Below are positions 1-6,744 of a stretch of DNA of 47,186 nt, piece by piece. The position numbers were made by a program, and so were the translations under genes. The notes below the pieces were generated by a model that was given only the letters and a program-made list of their open reading frames with translations, had not been told where the DNA came from and ran no database searches. Source of the DNA: a virus; the IMG/VR virus record IMGVR_UViG_3300027907_000020, positions 1 to 47,186 of that record; one strand, 5' to 3'. Each line of letters starts with the position of its first letter. Within the stretch, counting starts at the first letter, position 1.

Positions 1-277
1 CCGCCGGTCGCCCGCGTACGCTGAGATTTTCGGGAGAACCTATCGCACCCGGCCGCCCCCCCCCGTCTCGTTGATCGCATCGTCGACAGACTCGACCTCG
101 CCGCGTCCGCCTCGAACAGCCGGGCGACGTGCAAACATCTTCGCCGCAGTCGACGCACGATGATACGGACGCTTGCGCGCAACGGAACAGGCCCCCACCT
201 GGACCGCCGACCTGGAATCCCGCGGGCGCCCTGCAATCATGACCCTCGACGATTGAACAGTGTCCTCGTCGACCCAT
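1..277 (-). CDS. Cysteine-rich zinc-finger protein, running off left edge
   Basis: The frame opens with ATG at 277, behind an AGGGG ribosome site six bases upstream, and has no stop down to position 1. The 92 visible codons contain a dense cysteine pattern (CVDCGEDVCTSPGC, then RVCRRC) typical of a small zinc-binding fold; no enzyme motif is visible. It follows the 286-567 gene by 8 bases. If the molecule is circular the frame continues from 47186 and stops at 47122-47124, giving 113 residues. Positions 56-64 are a run of nine C, a possible sequencing-error site that could shift the frame. A shorter arginine-rich frame at 40-240 is a less likely alternative. Confidence 0.6.
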   Translation of the reverse strand, partial: MGRRGHCSIVEGHDCRAPAGFQVGGPGGGLFRCAQASVSSCVDCGEDVCTSPGCSRRTRRGRVCRRCDQRDGGGRPGAIGSPENLSVRGRPA

Positions 278-285
278 GATCGCCC

Positions 286-567
286 CTACCACGAACCGAT
301 CAACATGACGCGGCCGGTAATCGGACCCGACCAGATTTTCTCGACGTCGCCGGCGAGCGTCCAATGGTCGCCGAGGCGCGCGGCGACACCGACGATGAGT
401 TTCGGTTTCCCGTCTGGACCGATCGAGGCGACGGCGACGGCGGCGCCCTGTCGACCATCAGGAATCATGTCGGCGATCGCCCGTTCAACCGATTGTCGAA
501 AATCTACGGTAACAGGCCCGGGCGGGAGGGTGAGGCCGGTCGGCATCGGTTCGTCGAGTCGTGGCAT
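286..567 (-). CDS. Small conserved phage-type protein, unknown function
   Basis: The protein has 93 residues. The ATG at 567 has an AGGGG ribosome site nine bases upstream; an in-frame ATG seven codons later is possible. After a proline-rich start the sequence alternates short beta-like stretches (GAAVAVASIGPDGKPKLIVG) and ends in a hydrophobic strand. This suggests a compact alpha/beta fold that I cannot name. It is the penultimate gene of the early operon, 20 bases after the preceding stop. Confidence 0.72.
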   Translation of the reverse strand: MPRLDEPMPTGLTLPPGPVTVDFRQSVERAIADMIPDGRQGAAVAVASIGPDGKPKLIVGVAARLGDHWTLAGDVEKIWSGPITGRVMLIGSW

Positions 568-587
568 TGTGTGCGCCCCTGTTCTTT

Positions 588-794
588 TCAGAATGAACCG
601 GCCCCCGGTGTTTCATCCTTGAGCGTGGGAAAACGTCGGAGGAGGGCCTCGGCGATCGGAACGTATTGGAACCATCCGATCGGCGCGGTGTCGTTGTCGA
701 TCTCTGATAACCAGAACGCGAGGCGCCACGCGGGCGACGCGTCGATCGTCGCCCGCGCGTACGTGGGATCCGGAACCATCTTCCGCGCGATCAC
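588..794 (-). CDS. Small hypothetical protein
   Basis: The protein has 68 residues. The GTG start at 794 overlaps the TGA of the upstream gene in a GTGA junction and has a GGG-A-rich ribosome site. The sequence is aromatic and amphipathic (AWRLAFWLSEIDND, then GWFQYVPIAEALLRRF), which suggests a small helical protein. No catalytic or metal-binding motif is visible. An in-frame ATG five codons in is an alternative start. Translational coupling to 791-1489 suggests co-expression. Confidence 0.7.
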   Translation of the reverse strand: MIARKMVPDPTYARATIDASPAWRLAFWLSEIDNDTAPIGWFQYVPIAEALLRRFPTLKDETPGAGSF

Positions 795-1489
795 TTTTTC
801 CCTTTGCCCTTTCCTGTTTTGCTTTTCCGCACGGACGCGGGTCCCGTCATGACGCGTACCCGAGTACGTTTCGGTTTCTCGTCGAGGACGTCGCCTGCGG
901 CCGGGTCGGGTTGCGGCGCGTCGATGCCGGCGAGTTCCGGTTCGTCGTCCTCTGTGTCGTCGTTCTCCTCGTCGCCCGTATAGACGCCGGCGAATAGGTC
1001 CTCCTGTTCGTTCTCGAATGTGAAATACATCGTCCGCGCGAAAAATCCGCAGAGGAAATCCCGATGCGTTTTCTCGGCCGAGTCGACGAGACATTCGAGC
1101 GTCGCGCGGAGGGTCGCCTGTTGCGGCGCGACCTTTTTCGACTTCCGTTTCGAGTCGCCCGAGAGATCGCGTTTTGTGATCTTGATTCGCTTGATCCGGA
1201 CGTGCCGGAGGCGCGCGTTCTCCTCGACGTCGGCCGCCATGCGGGCGACGAGAATCTGTTCGGGTTGATCGACTGTGACGACGACCTCGGACATCAGTTC
1301 CCGGATCTGTTGCTTGTTCGTGAAACAGTGTCCGAGGACCTCCGGCCCGAGTTGTTTCGCCTGATCGTACGTGAGCGGTTCGAGCACGAGGCCGACCGCA
1401 AAAACCGGGAACCGTTCATCTTTTTTCCGTTCTTCGGTTTTGAGGGCGACGTTCTTCACGTGGAGAGCGGTGAATCGATCGGTGAACAT
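791..1489 (-). CDS. Hypothetical protein with acidic then basic tail
   Basis: The protein has 232 residues, with ATG at 1489 behind GGAGGAGG nine bases upstream. The N-terminal 150 residues look like a mixed alpha/beta domain with no motif I can name. After it comes a strongly acidic stretch (GDEENDDTEDDEPE, about residues 168-181), then a lysine/arginine-rich end. The acidic tail recalls nucleic-acid-metabolism accessory proteins, but the order acidic-then-basic is unlike classic SSB. It overlaps the resolvase gene by 74 bases in another frame, so it probably belongs to the same recombination module. Confidence 0.75.
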   Translation of the reverse strand: MFTDRFTALHVKNVALKTEERKKDERFPVFAVGLVLEPLTYDQAKQLGPEVLGHCFTNKQQIRELMSEVVVTVDQPEQILVARMAADVEENARLRHVRIKRIKITKRDLSGDSKRKSKKVAPQQATLRATLECLVDSAEKTHRDFLCGFFARTMYFTFENEQEDLFAGVYTGDEENDDTEDDEPELAGIDAPQPDPAAGDVLDEKPKRTRVRVMTGPASVRKSKTGKGKGKK

Positions 1490-2105
1490 GAACACGATCC
1501 TCCTCCTGAAAGAGCGGCCAGAGTAGAAACACAGTGATCGGCGTATCGGCAATCGGTGTCACGTCTTGCACGGGCGGTCGCATCGCGAGCCACTCGCGAC
1601 GGTCCTCGAAAATCAGGCCGACGTCTTTCATCGCGTCGTACAGTTGTTTCGGCGCGCCGGCGAGGCCGTCGTCGTCGCGGATGAAATTCCGGACCGATGG
1701 AACGAACCGAACGACCTGGACGGCCATTCGGATCCGACAGGTCGGGTACCGCCCGAGGATTTTGAGCGATTCGATCGAGGCGACCGCCTCGGCATCGCAG
1801 ATCGCGAGCGCGAGGAGTCGGCCCCATGATTTTCGGGCCTGTTGCCGCAGTCGCCAATCTTGCATCCAGCGGTTGACGCCGTCCAGGCGCCGCGGGAGAA
1901 CGCCGACCCACGCGACCGGGCGCGCGTCGAGCGTCGATCGATCGACGAGCGGGTCGACGATCCCGAGTTTCACCCCGATCGGGAGATCCCATCGTGCGAG
2001 CGCCGCGAGGTCGTGACGGATCGCGACCGATAGATCCGGGTCGCCGGCGGCCGCGAGCCTCACAAGGTCGGGCGCGCGCGATTTGAAATCATCCTTTGCG
2101 TTCAT
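1416..2105 (-). CDS. RusA-like Holliday junction resolvase
   Basis: The protein has 229 residues, with ATG at 2105 in an ATGA overlap. RusA-family enzymes are dimeric, Mg-dependent nucleases that cut four-way junctions in phage replication and packaging intermediates. The C-terminal half carries the family layout: RMAVQVVRFVPSVRNFIRDDDGL, a KQLYDAMKDVGLIFED segment, then WLAMRPPVQDV, giving the expected spaced aspartates. The usual asparagine of the DxDN motif is glycine here, a deviation. The N-terminal 80 residues are extra relative to the roughly 120-residue E. coli RusA. The 3' end overlaps the next gene by 74 bases. Confidence 0.72.
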   Translation of the reverse strand: MNAKDDFKSRAPDLVRLAAAGDPDLSVAIRHDLAALARWDLPIGVKLGIVDPLVDRSTLDARPVAWVGVLPRRLDGVNRWMQDWRLRQQARKSWGRLLALAICDAEAVASIESLKILGRYPTCRIRMAVQVVRFVPSVRNFIRDDDGLAGAPKQLYDAMKDVGLIFEDRREWLAMRPPVQDVTPIADTPITVFLLWPLFQEEDRVHVHRSIHRSPREERRPQNRRTEKR

Positions 2106-2485
2106 CGGTCTATCGGCGTGAAATCGACCCGGTCGGTATGTCCACACGCAACGCACGTGTGAGGCGCCGCCGGCGCCTGGACGCGACCGCGGAGCGCGTT
2201 GAACGTCATCGTGTGAATTGTCATTCCGAGTGTTCCCATCGCGACCGGGAGGACCGGTTCGAGCGCGCGGGCGATCGCATCCGACAGATCGTCGTCAGAC
2301 AGAACTCCGGCCGGCGGATTTCTGTGTTTGAGAATCGCCTCGCCCATCGCCTCGACATTGTTCGCGATCGACGCGAGTTCGGCCGCGTCGAGAGTCGTCC
2401 CGGCGCGGAGCGCGGATCGGATGTACGCCGCGGACGACGACAAGACCTCGTACACGGTGAGGGCCGACGGTTGTTCATTTGACAT
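2102..2485 (-). CDS. Hypothetical protein with C-terminal CxxC
   Basis: The protein has 127 residues, with ATG at 2485 behind an AAAGGAAA ribosome site. The body is predicted helical (alanine, leucine and glutamate rich). The C-terminus ends in CVACGHTDRVDF, half of a zinc-ribbon pair, suggesting metal binding by a dimer or a capped turn. No enzyme motif is visible. It lies just upstream of the RusA-like gene and overlaps it by 4 bases. Confidence 0.72.
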   Translation of the reverse strand: MSNEQPSALTVYEVLSSSAAYIRSALRAGTTLDAAELASIANNVEAMGEAILKHRNPPAGVLSDDDLSDAIARALEPVLPVAMGTLGMTIHTMTFNALRGRVQAPAAPHTCVACGHTDRVDFTPIDR

Positions 2486-2810
2486 CGTGTTTCCTTTTCT
2501 GAGGGTCGCGGTACTGTCGCCACGGATGATCGGCGCGCGGTTTGTTCCTTGGACGTTTCGATTCCCGCGGCCCATCGTCAAAGAGGAACGGTTCGGGTTT
2601 CCGATTGCGGTGTGTCACGCGCCGATCGGGTCGCCTGGAGGCGGCGAGGACGGCGCGACGGCCGGCCGGCGTCATGCGGTACGACGTGTACGCGCCTTTG
2701 TCCGGCCCTTCGATGTTGATACAGGTGTTGTCGAGGTCGGTCGCCCTCGCGAACGAGGACGCGAGCCGATGGAGGCGCGCGCGGTTCGGCAGTACGATCG
2801 GCGCCTTCAT
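2475..2810 (-). CDS. Basic hypothetical protein
   Basis: The protein has 111 residues, with ATG at 2810 overlapping the previous TGA. The N-terminal half contains a helix (RARLHRLASSFARATDLDN) and a segment ending in TPAGRRAVLAA. The C-terminal third is very rich in arginine, lysine and proline, suggesting nucleic-acid contact and disorder. I recognise no family. It overlaps the next start by 11 bases. Confidence 0.65.
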   Translation of the reverse strand: MKAPIVLPNRARLHRLASSFARATDLDNTCINIEGPDKGAYTSYRMTPAGRRAVLAASRRPDRRVTHRNRKPEPFLFDDGPRESKRPRNKPRADHPWRQYRDPQKRKHDVK

Positions 2811-3151
2811 CGGCGTTTGTCTTTCAGGTCGTCGAACAGCGTTCCGGCGAGGTCGGCGAGCGGGACCATCGCCGGCGGTTTGACGTCGGCCCTCCAGGTC
2901 GAGAGCGTCGGCGGCGCGGCCGCGAGTTCGGCCTCTCGCGCCTCGATCGCGAGCCGTGCGGCGTCGACCTCGGCCTCGTTCACGGGACCCGAGGCGCATT
3001 CCTCGCAACGGAGGAACCGGCGCGCGATCCCGGTGAGTGTGATGATTTGAACCGGCGAGCCGTTCGCGATCTGGCGACTGCAATGTCCGCAGACCTCGAA
3101 CCCTTTTCCGCTACGCCCGACCGGGCCTTGCGCGACTGTCCAGGTTCGCAT
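2807..3151 (-). CDS. Zinc-ribbon hypothetical protein
   Basis: The protein has 114 residues. Two CxxC knuckles (CGHC near residue 21 and CEEC near residue 49) are spaced as in a zinc ribbon, followed by an alanine- and glutamate-rich helix and a short acidic-basic end. The likely role is protein or nucleic-acid binding; no catalytic residues are visible. It is four bases downstream of the previous stop and is coupled by ATGA to the next gene. Confidence 0.72.
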   Translation of the reverse strand: MRTWTVAQGPVGRSGKGFEVCGHCSRQIANGSPVQIITLTGIARRFLRCEECASGPVNEAEVDAARLAIEAREAELAAAPPTLSTWRADVKPPAMVPLADLAGTLFDDLKDKRR

Positions 3152-3155
3152 TAGT

Positions 3156-3698
3156 TCACCATCGAATATTGAGCGGCGCCTCCGGATCGATCGGGTTCAA
3201 CGCCTCGCGCGGTTCGAGTTCCCATCCGTCGAGGTCCTCTTGTTCGACGACCCACGCCGGCCGCGGCAAGTACGGCCCCCATCGTCGACGCGCGATCGCG
3301 CGTTGCTTGGAAATCTTTCCCATGATCGCGAACCGCGGCGCCTCATTGAGCATCAGTACGACGGTCGCGACGTCGGCGACGAGGTCGCCGTCGTCGAACA
3401 GGAGTCGGTACGACCGTTGACTCACGGTTTTGACGGCGAACGACGCGACGTCCGCGTGTTTCCAGGTCCCGGCCATCGCCTCGACGGTCGGCAACGGTCG
3501 ACCCGTGATCACGCGGAACGCGACCTCGCCTTGCGCGCCGACGAGATTCTGGTACCGGCGATCGACGGTGTGACTGTATCGGTTTTGCGGGAGGTTCAAC
3601 GCGCGGATCGTGGCGTCGAACGTCTCGGCAAGTTGTGCGGCGACGCGGAGTTGATCCGGCGTCAGAGTTCCCCACACCCATTGAGAGGGAACGCTCAT
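3156..3698 (-). CDS. PD-(D/E)XK-like nuclease-fold protein
   Basis: The protein has 180 residues, with ATG at 3698 in an ATGA overlap. The core reads GAQGEVAFRVITG, then DVASFAVKTVS, then a strand-rich region and AWVVEQEDL. This G-x-x-G-E-x-A-F helix followed by D and a V-K-T strand resembles restriction endonuclease-fold proteins, where E, D and the K of the strand bind metal. A phage resolvase, repair nuclease or anti-host nuclease is possible. The assignment rests on motif spacing only. It sits between the DUF1376 replication gene and the recombination genes. Confidence 0.6.
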   Translation of the reverse strand: MSVPSQWVWGTLTPDQLRVAAQLAETFDATIRALNLPQNRYSHTVDRRYQNLVGAQGEVAFRVITGRPLPTVEAMAGTWKHADVASFAVKTVSQRSYRLLFDDGDLVADVATVVLMLNEAPRFAIMGKISKQRAIARRRWGPYLPRPAWVVEQEDLDGWELEPREALNPIDPEAPLNIRW

Positions 3699-3991
3699 GC
3701 GCCGCCGCCGATCGTTTGGCCGCCGAGCATCGGGCCGACCGCGCGGAACGTCTGGTAATACTTCCACATTGCGATCGCGTCGTCGGTCGCCGGCGTGTAC
3801 CGGGCGAACCACGTCGAGACGGCGCGGCCGTTCGTGACGAGGAGAACCATCGCGATCCGCGCGTCGGTCGTCGTCGGCCATATGTGGAGGCGGTGTTTCG
3901 TCCCGACGGAGGTTTCGATCTCGACGGTGTATCCGGTCGCCGACGGCGTTCGTTCGTGGTTCACGTTGCGACGACTATACCGGCCTCTCAT
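3695..3991 (-). CDS. Hypothetical protein
   Basis: The protein has 98 residues, with ATG at 3991 overlapping the TGA of the DUF1376 gene. After a basic start there are alternating beta strands (YTVEIETSV, HRLHIW, ARIAMVLLV), then a helix with aromatic residues and a glycine-rich end. No motif is recognised. Tight coupling to the replication gene upstream suggests an accessory role, which is inference. Confidence 0.68.
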   Translation of the reverse strand: MRGRYSRRNVNHERTPSATGYTVEIETSVGTKHRLHIWPTTTDARIAMVLLVTNGRAVSTWFARYTPATDDAIAMWKYYQTFRAVGPMLGGQTIGGGA

Positions 3992-4704
3992 GCGCGGCGC
4001 CCTCCGGCCGCGCGACGTTCGCGAACGGCGACGGCCTCGTTCACGACCTTGTCGAGATCGCGCGTGTGCGACCATGAGACGCCGAGTTTTGTCGCGACGG
4101 TTTTTAGTTCGTCGGTGATCTCGGCGATCTGGAGGCCGTCGGCCGTGACGTACGGCGGTCCGGCCTCGATCATGCTGTGAACCGCGGCGAGGAGATGTCG
4201 ACGGAGGTTGTGAGGGAGAACCATTTTCAAGGGTCGAGGGCGCGGAACGCGCGGATCTTGATCTGTACGATCTGGAGTAGCAATAGCAAAAGCAAAGGAA
4301 TCCATTTGCAATGCATGTGCATTGCTCTTTGCATGGGAGGTGTTCCATCGGGCGCGCGCCGCTAACTGTCTGACTCGACTGTTCTTCCGTTGTTTCTTCC
4401 GTTCTCGTTCCTGTCGACGGTTGCGCCGTTTGCCGTCGGGACCCTGCGGAAAGAGCGGCGAAATGATCGCCCAAATGCGATCGAAATGTCGTCGCGATTT
4501 CACGCGGCAGAGCGGCCGGATGTCGTCCAGGTCGGCCGGGAGGCCGTGTTCGAGCCACGCGTGATCGAGGAGGCGTCGGTATATACCCTCGACCTCGTTC
4601 GACATCCCGAGGATCGACCGCGAGGAGAGCGCGTCTTTTGGGTACCACTGATACGCGGGCGATTGTTCACGCGTCGCCCGGCGCGGTTTCCGGCCCGTTG
4701 TCAT
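3988..4704 (-). CDS. DUF1376 replication-initiation-like protein
   Basis: The protein has 238 residues. Residues about 16-70 (PAYQWYPKDALSSRSI, then EGIYRRLLDHAWLEHGLP) match the DUF1376 domain of phage YdaU-like proteins, which occupy the place of lambda O-type initiators and probably act in DNA replication. A basic linker follows, then a low-GC stretch encoding SNAHALQMDSFAFAIA, then a helical C-terminal domain. The 4279-4345 segment inside this gene is AT-rich with palindromes and may hold the origin, as lambda ori lies in gene O. The ATG at 4704 lies 21 bases after the upstream stop. Confidence 0.75.
   Translation of the reverse strand: MTTGRKPRRATREQSPAYQWYPKDALSSRSILGMSNEVEGIYRRLLDHAWLEHGLPADLDDIRPLCRVKSRRHFDRIWAIISPLFPQGPDGKRRNRRQERERKKQRKNSRVRQLAARARWNTSHAKSNAHALQMDSFAFAIATPDRTDQDPRVPRPRPLKMVLPHNLRRHLLAAVHSMIEAGPPYVTADGLQIAEITDELKTVATKLGVSWSHTRDLDKVVNEAVAVRERRAAGGRRA
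4279..4345. repeat. Low-GC iteron/palindrome cluster, candidate replication origin
   Basis: This is a local AT-rich island in an otherwise very GC-rich genome. It holds repeated AGCAAT/AGCAAA units at about 4279-4296. A perfect inverted repeat, GCAATGCA-TG-TGCATTGC, spans 4308-4325. TTTGCA occurs at 4305-4310 and 4328-4333. It lies inside the DUF1376 gene. Origin function is inference by analogy with lambda. Confidence 0.4.
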
Positions 4705-4725
4705 GCGTCGAGTTCCCGTTCGGTT

Positions 4726-5079
4726 CTAGCGTTTGAAACGTCGGAGGCGCGCGAGACAGTCGACGAGCGCCGGCGACACTTGATCGTCGAGCGCGAGCGC
4801 GAACATTGCCCGCGGGTCGAGGGCGACGATCCGTTTCATCGCGCGCGGCCTAGGCGGGATCTGACTCTGCGCCCGGCGATGTTCCTCCGGCGTCCGGTCG
4901 ACGCACGGTTCGGCGTGTCCGCAGTCCTCACACACAAAATGGAGGACCTCCAGGCCGTCGACGTCGCTATAAAGGCCGACCTTGAGCGGTCGACGCTCGC
5001 GGTACGTGCGGCGGTGTCGACACGCAAAGAGGCGGCCGAACCATCGGGCGATTAGATCGAACACGGGTTCCCTCCTCAT
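4726..5079 (-). CDS. Zinc-binding hypothetical protein
   Basis: The protein has 117 residues, with ATG at 5079 overlapping the previous TGA. The N-terminal half contains CRHRRTYRERR, then FVCEDCGHAEPC, a cysteine/histidine set consistent with one zinc site. The C-terminal half is helical and arginine-rich. No enzymatic motif is visible. It is one of a run of small metal-binding proteins between 4.7 and 6.7 kb. Confidence 0.68.
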   Translation of the reverse strand: MRREPVFDLIARWFGRLFACRHRRTYRERRPLKVGLYSDVDGLEVLHFVCEDCGHAEPCVDRTPEEHRRAQSQIPPRPRAMKRIVALDPRAMFALALDDQVSPALVDCLARLRRFKR

Positions 5080-5543
5080 GACACGTACGGCCAGCATGAA
5101 CGCCGGCGCCGGCGCCCGGCGGCCGCCGAAAACTTGCCCGTTCGGGTTTTCTTGTGATCGAGGTCGATATAGTCGGCGCGTTTCCGTTCCGCGGCGAGGA
5201 ACGCCGAGGCCCGTTCTTGACGCGCGATTTTTTCCCGGACGAATGTGGATTTCACGAACCGATGATCGGAGCAGAGGCCGATCGACCCGGACCGGTACAA
5301 CGCTTTTTTGCCGCACACGACGCACGATTTGATCAACGCGTCGTACACCTGTCGGACGTCGCGAGCACTCACGAACCCGGCCCGACATCGCGCCGCGCGT
5401 TTTTTTAGCCGGTCGACGTGGTACCGGTCCTGATCGTTTTTGATTTCGATCGCGGCCGCGTCGCGGTCGAGTTGATCCGCGATCGCCTCGTCGGAGAACG
5501 GAATCGTTTTGCGCCACGCGTCGTACGCCGCTTGGTTCATCAT
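5076..5543 (-). CDS. Hypothetical protein with treble-clef-like cysteines
   Basis: The protein has 155 residues. Two adjacent ATGs occur (5543 and 5540); the first forms the ATGA overlap. A helical, charged N-terminal half is followed by CVVCGKKALYRSGSIGLCSDH, a C-x2-C ... C-x2-H zinc site resembling a treble clef. There is no clear HNH catalytic triad. The C-terminus is strongly basic and ends with a short hydrophobic turn. Confidence 0.72.
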   Translation of the reverse strand: MMNQAAYDAWRKTIPFSDEAIADQLDRDAAAIEIKNDQDRYHVDRLKKRAARCRAGFVSARDVRQVYDALIKSCVVCGKKALYRSGSIGLCSDHRFVKSTFVREKIARQERASAFLAAERKRADYIDLDHKKTRTGKFSAAAGRRRRRSCWPYVS

Positions 5544-5758
5544 GATCGGTCGTTCTCATGTGCTAAACGAACAAGGTTCCAGGCGTCGAGCTTGAGTTGA
5601 TCGGTTGTGAGTTCTTTTCCGCGGATCGAGCGCCCGTTGTCCCGCAACGCGAACAGGGTTTGCGTCCCGCAACGACACGAGATCACGCGCGGGAGGTTCG
5701 CCGGCCCGAGCCGCGGCGACAATCCTCGACGACAACGCGGACAGTAGACGCGCGGCAT
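5540..5758 (-). CDS. Zinc-ribbon small protein
   Basis: The protein has 72 residues, with ATG at 5758 in a TGATG overlap. The N-terminal 35 residues hold CPRC and CRCG, the two knuckles of a compact zinc ribbon, followed by a charged helix (TTDQLKLDAWNLVRLAHEN). It is likely a protein or nucleic-acid adaptor; no specific role can be assigned. Confidence 0.7.
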   Translation of the reverse strand: MPRVYCPRCRRGLSPRLGPANLPRVISCRCGTQTLFALRDNGRSIRGKELTTDQLKLDAWNLVRLAHENDRS

Positions 5759-5976
5759 CAGTGCGGCCGCCCCATGCGCCGGGCGATCATTTCCGGATGC
5801 TCGCGGTCGACGTGTTCGATGAGGCGCGCGCGGAGGAACGCGATCGCGTCGATCGTGTCGCGGATGATCGTCTCGGGAGGCGACACGATCCGCGGATGCG
5901 TCGCCGTCCAGGAACAAAAGACACATTCGGCGACGAGGTCGCCCTCGCGATCGACGCGGCCGTGATGTTCAAGCAT
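5758..5976 (-). CDS. Small C2H2-like zinc-binding protein
   Basis: The protein has 72 residues. It contains CVFCSWTATH and, after an amphipathic helix, HVDREHPE, giving a C-x2-C ... H-x4-H arrangement that can bind one zinc. It overlaps the upstream gene by 8 bases and is coupled to the next by TGATG. The function is unknown. Confidence 0.7.
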   Translation of the reverse strand: MLEHHGRVDREGDLVAECVFCSWTATHPRIVSPPETIIRDTIDAIAFLRARLIEHVDREHPEMIARRMGRPH

Positions 5977-6250
5977 GAGGCGGCCCCCCGATCAACACGA
6001 TCGGCCCGGGTTGTTCGTTGTTCCGCCGATCGATCGCCTCGCGGATGAATCGGTCGCGTTCCTCCGAGAGGAATATCGCGACGTCGACGAGCGCGTCCTC
6101 GCGCGAGAGCAGATCGAGCGCGACCATCCGAACAGCCTGAGAGAGGATCGGACATGATCGCGCGCGGCGTTCGACGTCGCCCCACGTGTGACGGCGCGTC
6201 ACGTCAGACGGACGGAGAAACCGCGGTCGTTCGTCGTGTTCGGGATCCAT
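5969..6250 (-). CDS. Hypothetical helical protein
   Basis: The protein has 93 residues, with ATG at 6250 behind a GGGAGGAAA ribosome site. The body is helical and charged (VDVAIFLSEERDRFIREAID) and ends in a short hydrophobic segment before a histidine. No domain is recognised. It is part of the early small-protein run. Confidence 0.66.
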   Translation of the reverse strand: MDPEHDERPRFLRPSDVTRRHTWGDVERRARSCPILSQAVRMVALDLLSREDALVDVAIFLSEERDRFIREAIDRRNNEQPGPIVLIGGPPHA

Positions 6251-6252
6251 GT

Positions 6253-6516
6253 TTATTTCCTCCCGCGCCGGGCGCCGGCGCGCCGGCGGCGTTCGAGTGC
6301 GAGTCGCCGGAGGCGCCGCGGGTTCGTGTTGCGTTCGATCTCGGCGAGCCGTGTCGGCATCGCGAGAAACGATCCGCAGTCCAGGCGCGCGGCGATCCGG
6401 TTCAACGCGTCGCGGATTTCCTGGAGGAGCGCGCGGTCGACGTCGCCCCATTGCAAACTGTCGTCCTTTTGGTGATCCCACGACCGGCCGTAGAGGTTCC
6501 GGAGCGGCACACCCAT
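6253..6516 (-). CDS. Hypothetical basic helical protein
   Basis: The protein has 87 residues, with its ATG directly after the upstream TAA. Its middle is a helical segment (WGDVDRALLQEIRDALNRIA), and its last 25 residues are almost all arginine, alanine and lysine. A nucleic-acid-binding tail is likely. No family is recognised. Confidence 0.62.
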   Translation of the reverse strand: MGVPLRNLYGRSWDHQKDDSLQWGDVDRALLQEIRDALNRIAARLDCGSFLAMPTRLAEIERNTNPRRLRRLALERRRRAGARRGRK

Positions 6517-6741
6517 TTAGTCACACTCCTCGCGGCCTTCGATCTTCAGTTCGGCGATCACGCCAAACGGCGCGCCGCCCAACATGAGCGCCGGCCGTAC
6601 TCGAACCGTTGCCGACGTCAGACATCGGCGACATTGCACGCGCGCGAACGCGACCGGATCCCGTCCGCGCGAACGGCGGACGACCGGCGCGCCGACGCGA
6701 CCCCACGCGTGACGACGATCGCCGTTGAACGCGGCCGACAT
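6517..6741 (-). CDS. Small CxxC hypothetical protein
   Basis: The protein has 74 residues and contains a single CRRC knuckle flanked by basic residues, then a strand-rich end and a C-terminal EECD. It could bind metal as a dimer. It is three bases from the upstream stop. The function is unknown and confidence is moderate because it is short. Confidence 0.58.
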   Translation of the reverse strand: MSAAFNGDRRHAWGRVGAPVVRRSRGRDPVAFARVQCRRCLTSATVRVRPALMLGGAPFGVIAELKIEGREECD

Positions 6742-6744
6742 TGT

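Noticed and set aside
40-240. 66-codon arginine-rich frame on minus strand
   Set aside because: It overlaps in another frame the cysteine-rich reading that has a better ribosome site and a coherent zinc pattern; the 66-residue product looks like a GC-rich shadow.
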